Assembly: GCF_003846185.1 (NCBI RefSeq)
Contig: NZ_ML123034.1
Coordinates: 6,820,732 to 6,884,731 of the forward strand
Length of the DNA stretch: 64,000 nucleotides
Reading direction: 5' to 3'
Origin: Streptomyces sp. ADI96-02
GTDB lineage: Bacteria; Actinomycetota; Actinomycetes; Streptomycetales; Streptomycetaceae
Of the stretch, positions 25,618 to 34,508 are shown one piece after another (the stretch's first letter is position 1; each line of letters starts with the position of its first letter). A program made the position numbers and the translations under genes. The notes under the pieces are model-generated. The model saw nothing but the letters and a program-made list of their open reading frames with translations, did not search any database and was not told the DNA's origin.

Positions 25618-27060
25618 GTGTCCGCAGAGTCCACGACGTATCTGGAGCTGTCGCAGGAAGGCGCCGGTGCGCACAAGTTCTACGAGGTGTCCGTCGACGG
25701 ACTGGCGGTGACCGTGCGGTACGGCCGGATCGGCGCGGGCGGGCAGACGCAGACCTCGACGTTCGCATCCGCCGCGAAGGCGCGGAGCGCCGCCGCCAAG
25801 AAGATCGGTGAGAAGGTCCGCAAGGGCTACGCCCCGGCCGTCCCCGGGCAGCGCGCTCCGAGGACGGTGAGCAGGCGGCAGGTGACCTCGACTCCCTCCA
25901 CGGCGCGTGCCGTCGCGCCGGTGCTGTGGCGGTTCCGCACGGGCTCCTCGGCGTTCGGCATCCACGTCGACGACGAGCGCTGCTGGGTCGGCAACCAGGC
26001 GGGCGACGTCTACACCCTGGACCACGAAGGCGGCGTCCTCGCCCGCTTCACCCTGCCGGACGGCGTGAAGTGCCTGGTGGCGGACGATTTCTGGATCTAC
26101 GCGGGCTGCGACGACGGCAAGGTCTACGACCTCTCCTCGAAGCTGCCGTTCGCCGCGTACGACATCGCGGCCGACGTCGACATCTTCTGGCTCGACATCC
26201 ACGAGGGTGTTCTGAACGTCTCGGACCGCGCCGGACGGCTCACCGTCATCGACCACGAGGACGAGCACCAGTGGGCGCGCGGCGGGCGGGGCGAGCACGC
26301 CTGGATGGTCCGCGCCGACGACCGGGCCGTCTACCACGGCCACCACCGGGGTGTCACCGCCTACGCCCCCGACGGCGGCGGCGAGTTGTGGCACACCCCG
26401 ACGCGCGGCGGCGTGCTGTTCGGCTGGCAGGAGGACGACGCCGTGTACGCGGGCACCGCGCACCGCGTGGTCCAGCGGCTGGCGAAGGACAGCGGCGCGA
26501 TCGAGGCGACGTACGCCTGCGACAGCGCGGTGTACGCGTGCGCCACCTCGCCCGGCGGGCGTTTCGTGTTCGCCGGTGACGCGTCGTCGTCGGTCTACTG
26601 CTTCGACCGGGACGGGACGCGTCTGTGGAAGCTCGGCACCGGAGGCGGCTCGGCGCTGTCGATGCAGTACCGCGACGGCCGGCTCTACCTGGTGACCACG
26701 GACGGCTCGCTGGTGTGCGTCGACGCGAGCGAGACGGCCGTCTCCGCAGCACAGCAGGGCACGGTCCCGGCGGCGCGGGACGTCAAGCTCGCCGCGGCGC
26801 TGCCGACGTACGCTCCGGCCACCGGTTCGGCGGCGGTCGCCACCCTGCCGCGGGCGCCCGCGGGCGCGATCGTCGTGGAGTGCGTCCAGGACGGCGGTCG
26901 CCTGCGGGTCCACGTGGTGTCCGGCGGCTACGACGCCTCGTGGAACGTCCAGTTCCCCCGCGCGATACGGGAGCCCGGCGTACGTTACGTCGTCGACGCC
27001 CTGCATCCGGCGGCCGGCGGCTTCTACCGGGTCCGCGGTGACATCCGCCGCCTGCTCTGA
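25618..27060 (+). CDS. WGR domain protein with PQQ-like beta-propeller
   Basis: 480 aa. An N-terminal WGR domain (about 8-75: YEVSVDGLAVTVRYGRIG, then a Lys-rich helix) is followed by a linker and a seven-repeat PQQ/WD-like propeller (about 100-390), with a short beta domain at the end. WGR domains in PARPs and DNA-repair proteins bind nucleic acid ends. Here it is joined to a likely protein-binding propeller. No signal peptide, so cytoplasmic. The GTG at 25618 follows GGGGAGGGG. Role unknown. Confidence 0.8.
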   Translation: MSAESTTYLELSQEGAGAHKFYEVSVDGLAVTVRYGRIGAGGQTQTSTFASAAKARSAAAKKIGEKVRKGYAPAVPGQRAPRTVSRRQVTSTPSTARAVAPVLWRFRTGSSAFGIHVDDERCWVGNQAGDVYTLDHEGGVLARFTLPDGVKCLVADDFWIYAGCDDGKVYDLSSKLPFAAYDIAADVDIFWLDIHEGVLNVSDRAGRLTVIDHEDEHQWARGGRGEHAWMVRADDRAVYHGHHRGVTAYAPDGGGELWHTPTRGGVLFGWQEDDAVYAGTAHRVVQRLAKDSGAIEATYACDSAVYACATSPGGRFVFAGDASSSVYCFDRDGTRLWKLGTGGGSALSMQYRDGRLYLVTTDGSLVCVDASETAVSAAQQGTVPAARDVKLAAALPTYAPATGSAAVATLPRAPAGAIVVECVQDGGRLRVHVVSGGYDASWNVQFPRAIREPGVRYVVDALHPAAGGFYRVRGDIRRLL

Positions 27061-27151
27061 GACCGGTGCGGCAGGCGCGGGGGAAGGCGTCCGCTCGGCG
27101 GACTCGGCCGGCGAGGGAGCGGCACGGCCGGGCGGGGCCCGGACAGGCCGA

Positions 27152-27191
27152 GGGCCCGGACGCGTCGGGGGGAAACGACGCGTCCGGGCCC
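27152..27191. terminator. Strong bidirectional terminator between WGR and GH114 genes
   Basis: A 16-bp perfect stem (27152-27167 with 27176-27191), extended by 5 bp after one mismatch, with an 8-nt loop. It stands between convergent genes. Confidence 0.8.
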
Positions 27192-27272
27192 CCGGCCGCG
27201 GCGACGGTGGTGGCGCATCACCTGCCGGGGAGGAGGCGGTCCGCCGACCTCACGCCGCCTGCGGGAGAGGGC

Positions 27273-28091
27273 TCAGCAGGTCTTGCGGACGTAGCCGGGC
27301 GAGCCCGCCGGGGTGACGTTGTCGTCGCGCTGCACCACGCTCACGCGGTTGCCGTACTTGCACGCCTCCGCCATGCCGCCGTTGGTGTACTCGATGAAGA
27401 TGACGTTGTCGCCGAAGGCCGAGACGTACTTCCCGCACTCCTTCCAGGCCCCGCAGTCCTCCGCGATGAGGAAGTCGAGCCCGTTCGCGGCACGGTTCGC
27501 CGCCAGCTCGACGGTGTTCTTCTGGCCTACGGCCAGGCCCTTCTGGTGCCCGTAGGAGGAGAGGATCCGGATGTACTCCTGGGCGTGGGACGCCGTGATC
27601 TTTCCGCCGACCACGTCGCGCGTGAACGTGTCGTAGTTGTCGAGCTCCAGGGCCTTGAAGCCCTTGGACGCGCAGGTGTCGATCTGGCCCTTGATCTTGT
27701 TGGCGATGCCCTGGCGCTTGGCCGAGGTGGTGATGTCGAGGATCGCCTCGTCCCACGCCGGGTCGATGACCGTGTTGCCGTTGCCGTCCTTCAGCAGCAG
27801 GTTCTGGTCCCAGTCCGCCGGGCCGTCCGTGTCGCCGATCCGCTGCGTCTGGAAGGCGTTGACATAACAGATGTTGTACAGGCCGGAGGCCGGTGCGGCC
27901 TTCCAGTCGCGGCTGACGACGCTCACGCCGGCGGGAGGCTTGTACGCCCCGCCGATCTGGTAGTCGAACCCGGCCTTGACCGGTGGCGGGGTGAACGCCG
28001 CCGCCTCGGCGCCGGCGGGAAGGGCCAGGGTGGTGGCGGCGACGCCCGCGAGGAGGGCCGCCGTGGTGCGGAATCGCTTCACAAGACTCAT
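27273..28091 (-). CDS. Secreted GH114 endo-alpha-1,4-polygalactosaminidase family protein
   Basis: 272 aa with a signal peptide (hydrophobic about 9-31, AEA cleavage zone). The rest is a TIM barrel of the GH114/TM1410 type: KAGFDYQIGG at the start, ICYVNAF, a KALELDNYD strand carrying acidic residues, and FLIAEDCG. Characterised GH114 enzymes hydrolyse alpha-1,4-linked galactosamine polymers, including deacetylated stretches of fungal galactosaminogalactan. GGAG precedes the ATG. It shares a promoter/operator with the importer operon at 30.3-36.7 kb, so I place it as the extracellular first step of that locus. Confidence 0.87.
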   Translation of the reverse strand: MSLVKRFRTTAALLAGVAATTLALPAGAEAAAFTPPPVKAGFDYQIGGAYKPPAGVSVVSRDWKAAPASGLYNICYVNAFQTQRIGDTDGPADWDQNLLLKDGNGNTVIDPAWDEAILDITTSAKRQGIANKIKGQIDTCASKGFKALELDNYDTFTRDVVGGKITASHAQEYIRILSSYGHQKGLAVGQKNTVELAANRAANGLDFLIAEDCGAWKECGKYVSAFGDNVIFIEYTNGGMAEACKYGNRVSVVQRDDNVTPAGSPGYVRKTC

Positions 28092-28233
28092 ACGGTGAGC
28101 TCCGTGATGTGGGGGGTACGACCCCGCCTCGGCTCGGTTGACGGCCTGGCGACTCGGGCCGGGCTGCGCGGCGGGACCGCTTACCGGCTGGGCGTACCTC
28201 TTGCGCGAGGTGCTTCCGACCTCGGCGCTCCAG

Positions 28234-28265
28234 GGAGTAAACCGAGCGCCACTCGTCGCGTCAAG
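28234..28265 (-). promoter_or_regulatory. Promoter/operator copy A, driving GH114
   Basis: On the minus strand CTTGACGCGAC, 7 variable bases, then GCTCGGTTTACTCC. TTGACG and TTTACT are separated by 17 bp, a canonical -35/-10 spacing. Both blocks recur exactly at 29540-29571, while the 7-bp spacer differs. The second block, over the -10 and start site, is a likely operator for the DeoR protein. The GH114 leader would be about 135 nt. Confidence 0.75.
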
Positions 28266-28521
28266 AGCTCGGTTGATGCTCGCAGTTATTCGTTTCCCGC
28301 ATTCATCGAACAGATGCGAGCAAGGGGAGCGGGTTCGGCGCGCAGGGGGACCTGAAGCGGGAGCGAGACGCCGCACCTCGCCGTCGGCCTCACGGAGTTC
28401 TCACGGTCGGGAGCCCACACTGCGCGCATGACGCTCCTTTTCGGCAGCCCGCGTGCCCCGGCCCGCTCCGCACGACGGGCTGCCGCCTCCGGAGGCGGGC
28501 CGTACGAGCCGCGGCTCCGCC
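28266..28521. other. Spacer between GH114 promoter and DeoR gene end
   Basis: No gene seen. A 10-bp perfect hairpin (28442-28451 with 28476-28485) lies past the DeoR stop and may end that transcript. Confidence 0.45.
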
Positions 28522-29349
28522 TCAGCGCTGCTGGGGCTGAACCGCGGTGACGGCCACTCCCGTGGCGGCGATCGCCTCGAGCGCGGGGCCGTCGGCGCCG
28601 GCGTCGGTGACCAGGTGCCGCAGCTCGCGGGTCGAGCAGATGCGCGCGAAGGTGGTGCGGCCGACCTTGGTGTGGTCGGCGACGACCACCACGCCCTCGC
28701 TGCCGGCGACGAAGGCCCGGTTGGTCGTCGCCTCCAACTGGTCGTGGGTCGTGCACCCGTGGGCCGCGCTGATGCCGTCGACCCCCAGCACCGTCACGTC
28801 GGTGTGGTAGTCGGCCAGCGCCCTCTCCGCACCCGGACCGACCAACTCGTAGGTCCTGCTGCGGGCGTGGCCCCCGATGACGACGAGTGACACGTCGGAG
28901 AAGGGCACCATCTCGGCGGCTATGTTCACCGCGTTGGTCACGATGGTGAGAGGGCCGCGCTCGGCGAGGAGGCGGGCCACCTCGGCGGTGGTGCTGCCGC
29001 CCGTCAGCCCCACGACCGCTCCCGAGGGGATCAGCCGCACCGCGGCCTCGGCGATCGCGCGCTTCTCCGCACGGGCACGGTCCACCCGGCGCAGCAGCGG
29101 CACTTCCATGCCGTCGTCGACCATCACCGCTCCGCCGTGGGTGCGCCGCAGTACCCGGCGGTCGTCGAGGAACTGCAGGTCGCGCCGGACCGTGGCCGCC
29201 GACACCTGGAGCAGGTCGGACAGTTCGACGACGTCCGCGCCGCCCTGTGACGTGATGTGCTTGATGATGCGCGTATGGCGCTCGGCCCTCAGCATCCGGC
29301 GATCGCCGTCGCCGCTCACGCCGGCCGAATTGGAGCCTTCTGGCGACAC
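28522..29349 (-). CDS. DeoR-family transcriptional regulator
   Basis: 275 aa from the GTG at 29349, which has AAGGAAGGGG about 8 nt ahead. The N-terminal helix-turn-helix (VVELSDLLQVSAATVRRDL) is followed by LRRTHGGAVM. The C-terminal DeoRC sugar-phosphate sensor starts VVGLTGGSTTAEVA. Other in-frame starts (ATG 29295, upstream ATGs) lack such a ribosome site. Members of this family, such as AgaR, sense sugar phosphates and repress amino-sugar operons. It lies between the two identical promoter/operators and is the obvious candidate to bind them. Confidence 0.87.
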   Translation of the reverse strand: MSPEGSNSAGVSGDGDRRMLRAERHTRIIKHITSQGGADVVELSDLLQVSAATVRRDLQFLDDRRVLRRTHGGAVMVDDGMEVPLLRRVDRARAEKRAIAEAAVRLIPSGAVVGLTGGSTTAEVARLLAERGPLTIVTNAVNIAAEMVPFSDVSLVVIGGHARSRTYELVGPGAERALADYHTDVTVLGVDGISAAHGCTTHDQLEATTNRAFVAGSEGVVVVADHTKVGRTTFARICSTRELRHLVTDAGADGPALEAIAATGVAVTAVQPQQR

Positions 29350-29539
29350 TGGACCCGCCCCTTCCTTGGCCTGCCCCGAAGGAAGCCCACCCAGGGCTTC
29401 GTCGGGCATCCGGACTCCCCGGCGCGAGCGACAACGTACCGGCTCCACGGCTCGTACGTGTTCGACTGCTGAGGGTCCCGGTCACCGAGTGACGCGATTG
29501 AGCCACCAGGGTCCGACAGGAAATGAGCAGTTTCAAGCA

Positions 29540-29571
29540 CTTGACGCGACTGACTCTGCTCGGTTTACTCC
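29540..29571 (+). promoter_or_regulatory. Promoter/operator copy B, driving the importer operon
   Basis: CTTGACGCGAC, 7 bp, GCTCGGTTTACTCC: 25 of 25 conserved-block bases match copy A, in the opposite orientation on the chromosome. It points rightward to the importer operon, with a leader of over 700 nt that includes a possible small gene. Confidence 0.75.
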
Positions 29572-29715
29572 GTTGCAAGCCGGGGTTGAGAACCCGGCAC
29601 CAGAGATACACCCAGCCGGTAGACGCCGTTTCCCGTCGTGAGCCCGGACCAAGTCGCCAGGTCGAGCGTGAGTGACCGAGGCGGGGATGTATCCGCGCAC
29701 GATGGAGCTCATTCC

Positions 29716-30003
29716 ATGAGCCTGCAACGCGTTCACTCGGGAATCGTCCTGGTCGCCGTCACGAGCGTCGCCGCGGTGCTGATCGCCGGCTTCCGCACGT
29801 CACGCTCCGCCGCAGCCGTGCTCCCCGTCCGGCCCGGACCGGCCGGATCCGCGGGACGGGACGCAGCGGCGACCGCTCACGCACCGCACCCGGCGGCGGG
29901 CCCGGACCGTCGCGGCCGTCCCGAGGCCGTCACGGCCCCGCCGCCCCGGATCAGCGGCGTGGCACGCGGACCGGGACCCGCCGCACCGAGCACGCTCCCG
30001 TAA
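29716..30003 (+). CDS. Possible small membrane-anchored or secreted protein
   Basis: 95 aa; GGAG 8 nt before the ATG. There is one hydrophobic segment (about 9-27, IVLVAVTSVAAVLIAG), then a Pro/Ala/Gly-rich low-complexity tail. It lies between promoter copy B and the sugar-binding protein, so it would be the first gene of the operon. No family recognised. It may be real, or only an open frame in a GC-rich leader. Confidence 0.4.
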   Translation: MSLQRVHSGIVLVAVTSVAAVLIAGFRTSRSAAAVLPVRPGPAGSAGRDAAATAHAPHPAAGPDRRGRPEAVTAPPPRISGVARGPGPAAPSTLP

Positions 30004-30303
30004 CCCCGGGGTGACGGCGGCACCCGGGCGTCCCCCACCGGACACCCCACCGGACACCCCGCCGGCCCCGCCCCCGCAGCGCGGCCCCCTCGCCGTCGCC
30101 GCCTCCGCACCCGTGCGGCTGAGCTCATGAACTTCGGGCCCCGACCGGCCCGTCGCCTCACTCCCCGGGACACCGGTCCGGGACCCGACCCGACCGGGTC
30201 ACCTCTCCTCGCCGCGCTGCCCGCCCGACGGGCCGGCGACGGCAGGCGCGCCGCACGGGGGCGGCGCCGTCCTCACCCCGTATCCGCACTTCTGGAGGCA
30301 GAC

Positions 30304-31635
30304 ATGAACGCAGTCGACCGCATGCCCGGCGCACCCACCCGCCGCGGGGTGCTGCGCGGCGGTGGAGCGATCGCCCTCACCGCCGCCGCCGGGGCGGCGC
30401 TGTCCGGGTGCGGCGCCGACGACGGGATGTCCGCCGACGGCACGGTCCGCGTCGACCTGTGGCACGGCCAGGCCGACTCGGCCCTCGCGGCGATCAAGAG
30501 ACTGGTGGCGGACTTCGAGGCGACCCACCCCAAGATCCGGGTCGGCATGGGCGGCGGTGTGATCGCGGACGCCATGCTCCAGAAGGTGACCGCCGGACTC
30601 GCCTCCGACTCCGTCCCCGACATCGCCTACATCTTCGGCTCCGACCTCGCCAGCATCGCGCGGAGCCCCAAGCTGGTGGACCTGACGGACCACCTCCGCG
30701 ACCGGGGCGACACCCCCTGGAAGCAGTACTGGCCCGCCGCGCGGGACGCCGTCACCGTCGACGGCAAGGTCCGGGCCGCACCCGCCCTGCTCGACTCCCT
30801 GGCCGTGGTCTGCAACAAGAAGGTCTTCGACGACGCCGGAGTGCCGCTGCCCGAGGACGGATGGAGCTGGCAGGAGTTCACCGACACCGCGAAGAAGCTG
30901 ACCGACACCGGCAGCAGCACCTTCGGCACCGGCTGGCCGGGCGCCGGCGACGAGGACACCGTGTGGCGCATGTGGCCGCTGATCTGGGAACTCGGCGGCG
31001 ACGTCATAGCCCCGCGGAAGCGTGAGATCGGTTTCGCCGGGGAACCGGGCGTGCGCGCCCTGGAGGTCGTCCGGACGCTGGTGGAGGACGAGAGCGTCTA
31101 CGTCGACCCCAAGCCCGGCGGCGAGCAGATGTACCAGGTGTTCGCGTCCGGCCGGATGGGCATGGTCGTCACCGGACCGTGGCAGCTTCCCGACATCCGC
31201 CAGGCGAAGGTCGACTACCACGTCGTCCGGCTCCCCTCCTTCAAGGGCTCCTCGGTGACCATTTCCGGGCCCGACACCTGGGCCGTCTTCGACAACGGCC
31301 CGGCCCGGCTGAAGGCCGCCCGCACGCTCATCAGCTGGCTCATGGAGCCCGAGCAGAACGTGCTCTGGGACGTCGAGGCGGGCAGCCTCCCGCTGAGCCG
31401 GACCATGGAGAAGCAGCCGCAGTGGATCGAGCACACCGAGCAGGTGCCGGGCCTGGCGGTGTTCACCGCCGCGCTGGAGACGGCACGGGTACGGCCGGTC
31501 GACCCGTCCTACCCGCAGATATCGAAGGCCTTCGGCGAGGCGGTCATTTCCGTGCTGCTCGGCAGGAGCACCCCGGAGAACGCCCTCCGCGCGTGCGCCG
31601 ACAAGGCCAACGCCGCCCTGGCCAAGTCACGTTGA
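30304..31635 (+). CDS. ABC transporter sugar-binding lipoprotein (amino-sugar locus)
   Basis: 443 aa, family 1 solute-binding protein. It has a twin-arginine-like RRGVLRGGGAIALT start and a lipobox LSGC, so it is a lipoprotein probably exported by Tat. GGAGG lies 7 nt before the ATG. It is followed by two permeases with tight spacing. The proposed ligand is galactosamine oligosaccharides released by GH114; this is inferred from context only. Confidence 0.92.
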   Translation: MNAVDRMPGAPTRRGVLRGGGAIALTAAAGAALSGCGADDGMSADGTVRVDLWHGQADSALAAIKRLVADFEATHPKIRVGMGGGVIADAMLQKVTAGLASDSVPDIAYIFGSDLASIARSPKLVDLTDHLRDRGDTPWKQYWPAARDAVTVDGKVRAAPALLDSLAVVCNKKVFDDAGVPLPEDGWSWQEFTDTAKKLTDTGSSTFGTGWPGAGDEDTVWRMWPLIWELGGDVIAPRKREIGFAGEPGVRALEVVRTLVEDESVYVDPKPGGEQMYQVFASGRMGMVVTGPWQLPDIRQAKVDYHVVRLPSFKGSSVTISGPDTWAVFDNGPARLKAARTLISWLMEPEQNVLWDVEAGSLPLSRTMEKQPQWIEHTEQVPGLAVFTAALETARVRPVDPSYPQISKAFGEAVISVLLGRSTPENALRACADKANAALAKSR

Positions 31636-31645
31636 GGAGCACCTG

Positions 31646-32596
31646 ATGCCCAACCTGCCCAAACCCCTCACCGTGGCCGGCCCGCGCAAGGAACGCACTC
31701 CGCTGTCCCGCACGCGCCGCCGCGAGGCGTCGACCGCCTGGCTGTTCGTCTCCCCGGCCGTCCTGGTCATCCTCGGACTGAGCGTCGTCCCCCTCGTATG
31801 GTCGCTGCTCCTCTCCTTCCAGTCGGCCGACCTCGTCGCCCCCTCCACATGGATCGGACTCGACAACTACCGCCAGCTCTCGAACGATCCCGAGTTCACC
31901 CAGGCGGTCCGCAACACCCTCCTCTACACCGCCCTGTACGTCCCGCTGAGCATCGGCGTGGGCCTGGCGCTCGCGCTCGTGCTCAACCGCCGCATCCGCT
32001 TCGCCGGCCTGTACCGCACGCTCTTCTTCGTCCCCTTCGTCGTCTCCGCCACGGCCCAGGGCGTCCTCTTCTCCTTCATCCTCGACCCGCAGTTCGGGGC
32101 GGCCAACTCCGTCCTGCACCGCTTCGGCATCTCACCGCAGGGCTTCCTCTCCGACCCCGGCCAAGCACTCCTGACCCTTGTCGCCGTCTCCCTGTGGAGC
32201 GGCTCCGGATTCTGCGTGGTCATCTACCTCGCCGCACTGCAGGACGTACCGCAGGAGCTGATCGAAGCGGCCACCCTCGACGGTGCGGCGCGCAGGCACC
32301 AACTGCGCCACGTCACCCTGCCCACCATCGCGCCGGTGAGCGCCTTCCTCGTCCTGTGGCAGACCATCAACGCCCTTCAGGTGTTCGACCTCGTGTACGT
32401 GACCACCAAGGGCGGGCCGCTCGGATCCACCACCCTCATCGTCTACTTCATCTGGGAACAGGCATTCAAGAACTTCACCGCCGGATACGGGGCCGCGGCG
32501 GCCTACGTCCTGGCCGTCGGCCTCTTCGCGATCGGCGGGGTGCTCCGACTGTTCCGCCGCCGTGCCGTCCGCCGCCTCGAAGGAGCCACGACATGA
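31646..32596 (+). CDS. ABC sugar transporter permease 1 (amino-sugar locus)
   Basis: 316-aa CUT1 permease. The first span is at about 34-55, and the EAA loop (LIEAATLDGAARRHQL) is at about 207-222. It starts 10 bp after the binding protein; GAGGAG is 8 nt ahead. It pairs with the next gene. No dedicated ATPase is encoded; the shared ATPase MsiK is the likely motor in streptomycetes. Confidence 0.92.
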   Translation: MPNLPKPLTVAGPRKERTPLSRTRRREASTAWLFVSPAVLVILGLSVVPLVWSLLLSFQSADLVAPSTWIGLDNYRQLSNDPEFTQAVRNTLLYTALYVPLSIGVGLALALVLNRRIRFAGLYRTLFFVPFVVSATAQGVLFSFILDPQFGAANSVLHRFGISPQGFLSDPGQALLTLVAVSLWSGSGFCVVIYLAALQDVPQELIEAATLDGAARRHQLRHVTLPTIAPVSAFLVLWQTINALQVFDLVYVTTKGGPLGSTTLIVYFIWEQAFKNFTAGYGAAAAYVLAVGLFAIGGVLRLFRRRAVRRLEGATT

Positions 32597-33507
32597 CCGT
32601 TCGCGCGCCGGGCCGGCCGGCTCCGGACCCCACGGTGACGAAGACCCCGCAGGCCGCCCCGACGCCGCCCGCGACCAACCGGCCGCGCCGCCCGCTGCTG
32701 CCGTTCAGCCCGTGGCACCTGCTGCTGGCCCCGCTCGCCCTGCTGTTCGCGGCGCCCCTGATCTGGCTCGTACTCAGCTCGGTCATGACCAACGCCGAGA
32801 TCAACCGGTTCCCACCCGCCCTGTGGCCCTCCGGAATCGACCTGGGCGGATACGAATTCGTCATCGGCAACGCCATGTTCCCGCGATGGTTCATGAACTC
32901 CACCATCGTCTCCGCCGTCGCGGTCGCCTCCAACCTGGTCTTCGGATCGCTCGGCGGCTACGCCTTCGCCCGGATGCGGTTCGGCGGATCGCGGGCCCTG
33001 CTCGTCCTCATGCTGGCGACGATGGTCATCCCCTTCCAGCTGACGATGATCCCCACCTTCATCGTGATGAAGGAACTCGGCCTCATCGACTCGCTCGGCG
33101 CGCTCATCGTGCCCTCGCTCGTCACACCCTTCGCCGTCTTCCTCCTGCGGCAGTTCTTCCTCTCCCTGCCGAGGGAGCTGGAGGAGGCGGCGTGGATCGA
33201 CGGCTGCGGCCGGCTGCGGGTCCTGCTCCGCGTGGTCCTGCCGCTGTCACGGCCGGCGCTCAGCACCGTCGCCGTGCTGACGTTCCTCACCACCTGGAAC
33301 GACCTCTCCTGGCCGCTGATCGCGATCCACCAGGAGGCGGGCTACACACTGCAGTTGGGCCTGACCACCTTCCAGGGGCAGCACCACATCCAGTGGTCGG
33401 CCGTCATGGCCGGCAACGTCCTCACCGTGCTCCCCGTGCTCCTGGCGTTCCTCGCCGCCCAGAAGACCTTCATCCGGTCCATCACCTCCAGCGGGCTCAA
33501 GGGCTGA
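32593..33507 (+). CDS. ABC sugar transporter permease 2 (amino-sugar locus)
   Basis: 304 aa. A proline-rich cytoplasmic N-terminus (about 1-40) precedes six spans, with the EAA loop LEEAAWIDGCGRLRVL at about 196-211. The ATG overlaps the previous stop (ATGA). Longer in-frame starts fall within permease 1. Confidence 0.92.
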   Translation: MTVRAPGRPAPDPTVTKTPQAAPTPPATNRPRRPLLPFSPWHLLLAPLALLFAAPLIWLVLSSVMTNAEINRFPPALWPSGIDLGGYEFVIGNAMFPRWFMNSTIVSAVAVASNLVFGSLGGYAFARMRFGGSRALLVLMLATMVIPFQLTMIPTFIVMKELGLIDSLGALIVPSLVTPFAVFLLRQFFLSLPRELEEAAWIDGCGRLRVLLRVVLPLSRPALSTVAVLTFLTTWNDLSWPLIAIHQEAGYTLQLGLTTFQGQHHIQWSAVMAGNVLTVLPVLLAFLAAQKTFIRSITSSGLKG

Positions 33508-33551
33508 AGCCCGCCGCCGTCCCGTCCCGCTCACTCTCAGAAAGCCCTGCC

Positions 33552-34508
33552 ATGCCCACCTTCGACCTGCTCGTCGTCGGGGACGCCAACCCCGATGTCA
33601 TCGTCGGTCCACTCACCGGACCACTCGCCTTCGGACAACGTGAACAGCTCGTCGGAAGCGGCGCGCTGACCCTCGGGGGATCCGCGGCGATCACCGCCTG
33701 CGGAGCCGCCGGACTCGGGCTGAACGTCGCCTTCGCGGGTCGCGTCGGCAACGACGACGCAGGTCGCTACGTCCGCGAGCGCCTGCGCGAACGAGGCGTC
33801 GACGTCACCGCCCTGCGCCTCGACGACACCCTGCCCACCCCGCTCACCGCCGTCGTCACCCGGGGCGCGGACCGGGCCATCCTCACCGCCCCCGGCACCC
33901 TCGCGGCCACCACCGGCCAGGACGTCCCGCACAGCCTGCTGGCCTCCGCCCGCCACGTCCACTTCGCCTCCTTCTTCCTCATGCCCCGGCTCGCCGCCGA
34001 TCTGCCCGCACTCCTCGACGCCGCCGCCGCGGCCGGGGCGACCACGTCGCTCGACACCAACGACGACCCGTCCGACCGGTGGGACCGCGCGCTGCTGGAA
34101 CCCGTACTGGAGCGGATCGACGTCCTCCTGCCCAACGCCTACGAGGCCGGCCGGCTGGCCGGCCCCGAAGCGGGCCGATCCGTCGAGCAGGCCGCTGCGC
34201 TCCTCGCCGCGCGGGGAACCCTCGTCGCGGTCAAGAACGGCGCGGACGGAGCCGTGGGCCACGACGGCAGCTCCCTGTTCACCGCCGACGCCCTGCACGT
34301 GACGGTGCGGGACACCGTCGGCGCCGGCGACAGCTTCAACGCCGGCTTCATCGCGGCCCGGCTCGCCGGCCGCACCTTCCAGCAGGCACTGGAGACAGCA
34401 GCCGTGTGCGGCGCCCTGTCCACCAGGGCCGGCGGCGGCACCGACGCCCAGCCCACCTGGGACGAGGCGCTCGCCCATCTCACCCGAATCGGAGCCAGCC
34501 CATCATGA
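33552..34508 (+). CDS. PfkB-family sugar kinase (amino-sugar locus)
   Basis: 318 aa ribokinase-fold kinase with the N-terminal VVGDANPDVIVGP and LTLGGSAAITA motifs and the C-terminal signature VGAGDSFNAGF with the catalytic Asp. Imported sugars arrive unphosphorylated, so it may make galactosamine-6-phosphate for the SIS enzyme. Alternatively it may act later as a tagatose-6-phosphate kinase. Sequence alone cannot decide. Its stop overlaps the GH4 start. Confidence 0.87.
   Translation: MPTFDLLVVGDANPDVIVGPLTGPLAFGQREQLVGSGALTLGGSAAITACGAAGLGLNVAFAGRVGNDDAGRYVRERLRERGVDVTALRLDDTLPTPLTAVVTRGADRAILTAPGTLAATTGQDVPHSLLASARHVHFASFFLMPRLAADLPALLDAAAAAGATTSLDTNDDPSDRWDRALLEPVLERIDVLLPNAYEAGRLAGPEAGRSVEQAAALLAARGTLVAVKNGADGAVGHDGSSLFTADALHVTVRDTVGAGDSFNAGFIAARLAGRTFQQALETAAVCGALSTRAGGGTDAQPTWDEALAHLTRIGASPS

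Noticed and set aside
29481..29493. GTCAC-CGA-GTGAC palindrome upstream of the DeoR gene
   Set aside because: Only 5-bp arms; expected often by chance, and it does not recur near the other promoter copy.
30035..30062. Short tandem CACCGGACACCC repeats in the importer leader
   Set aside because: Only about two units; likely GC-rich low complexity, not a functional repeat.
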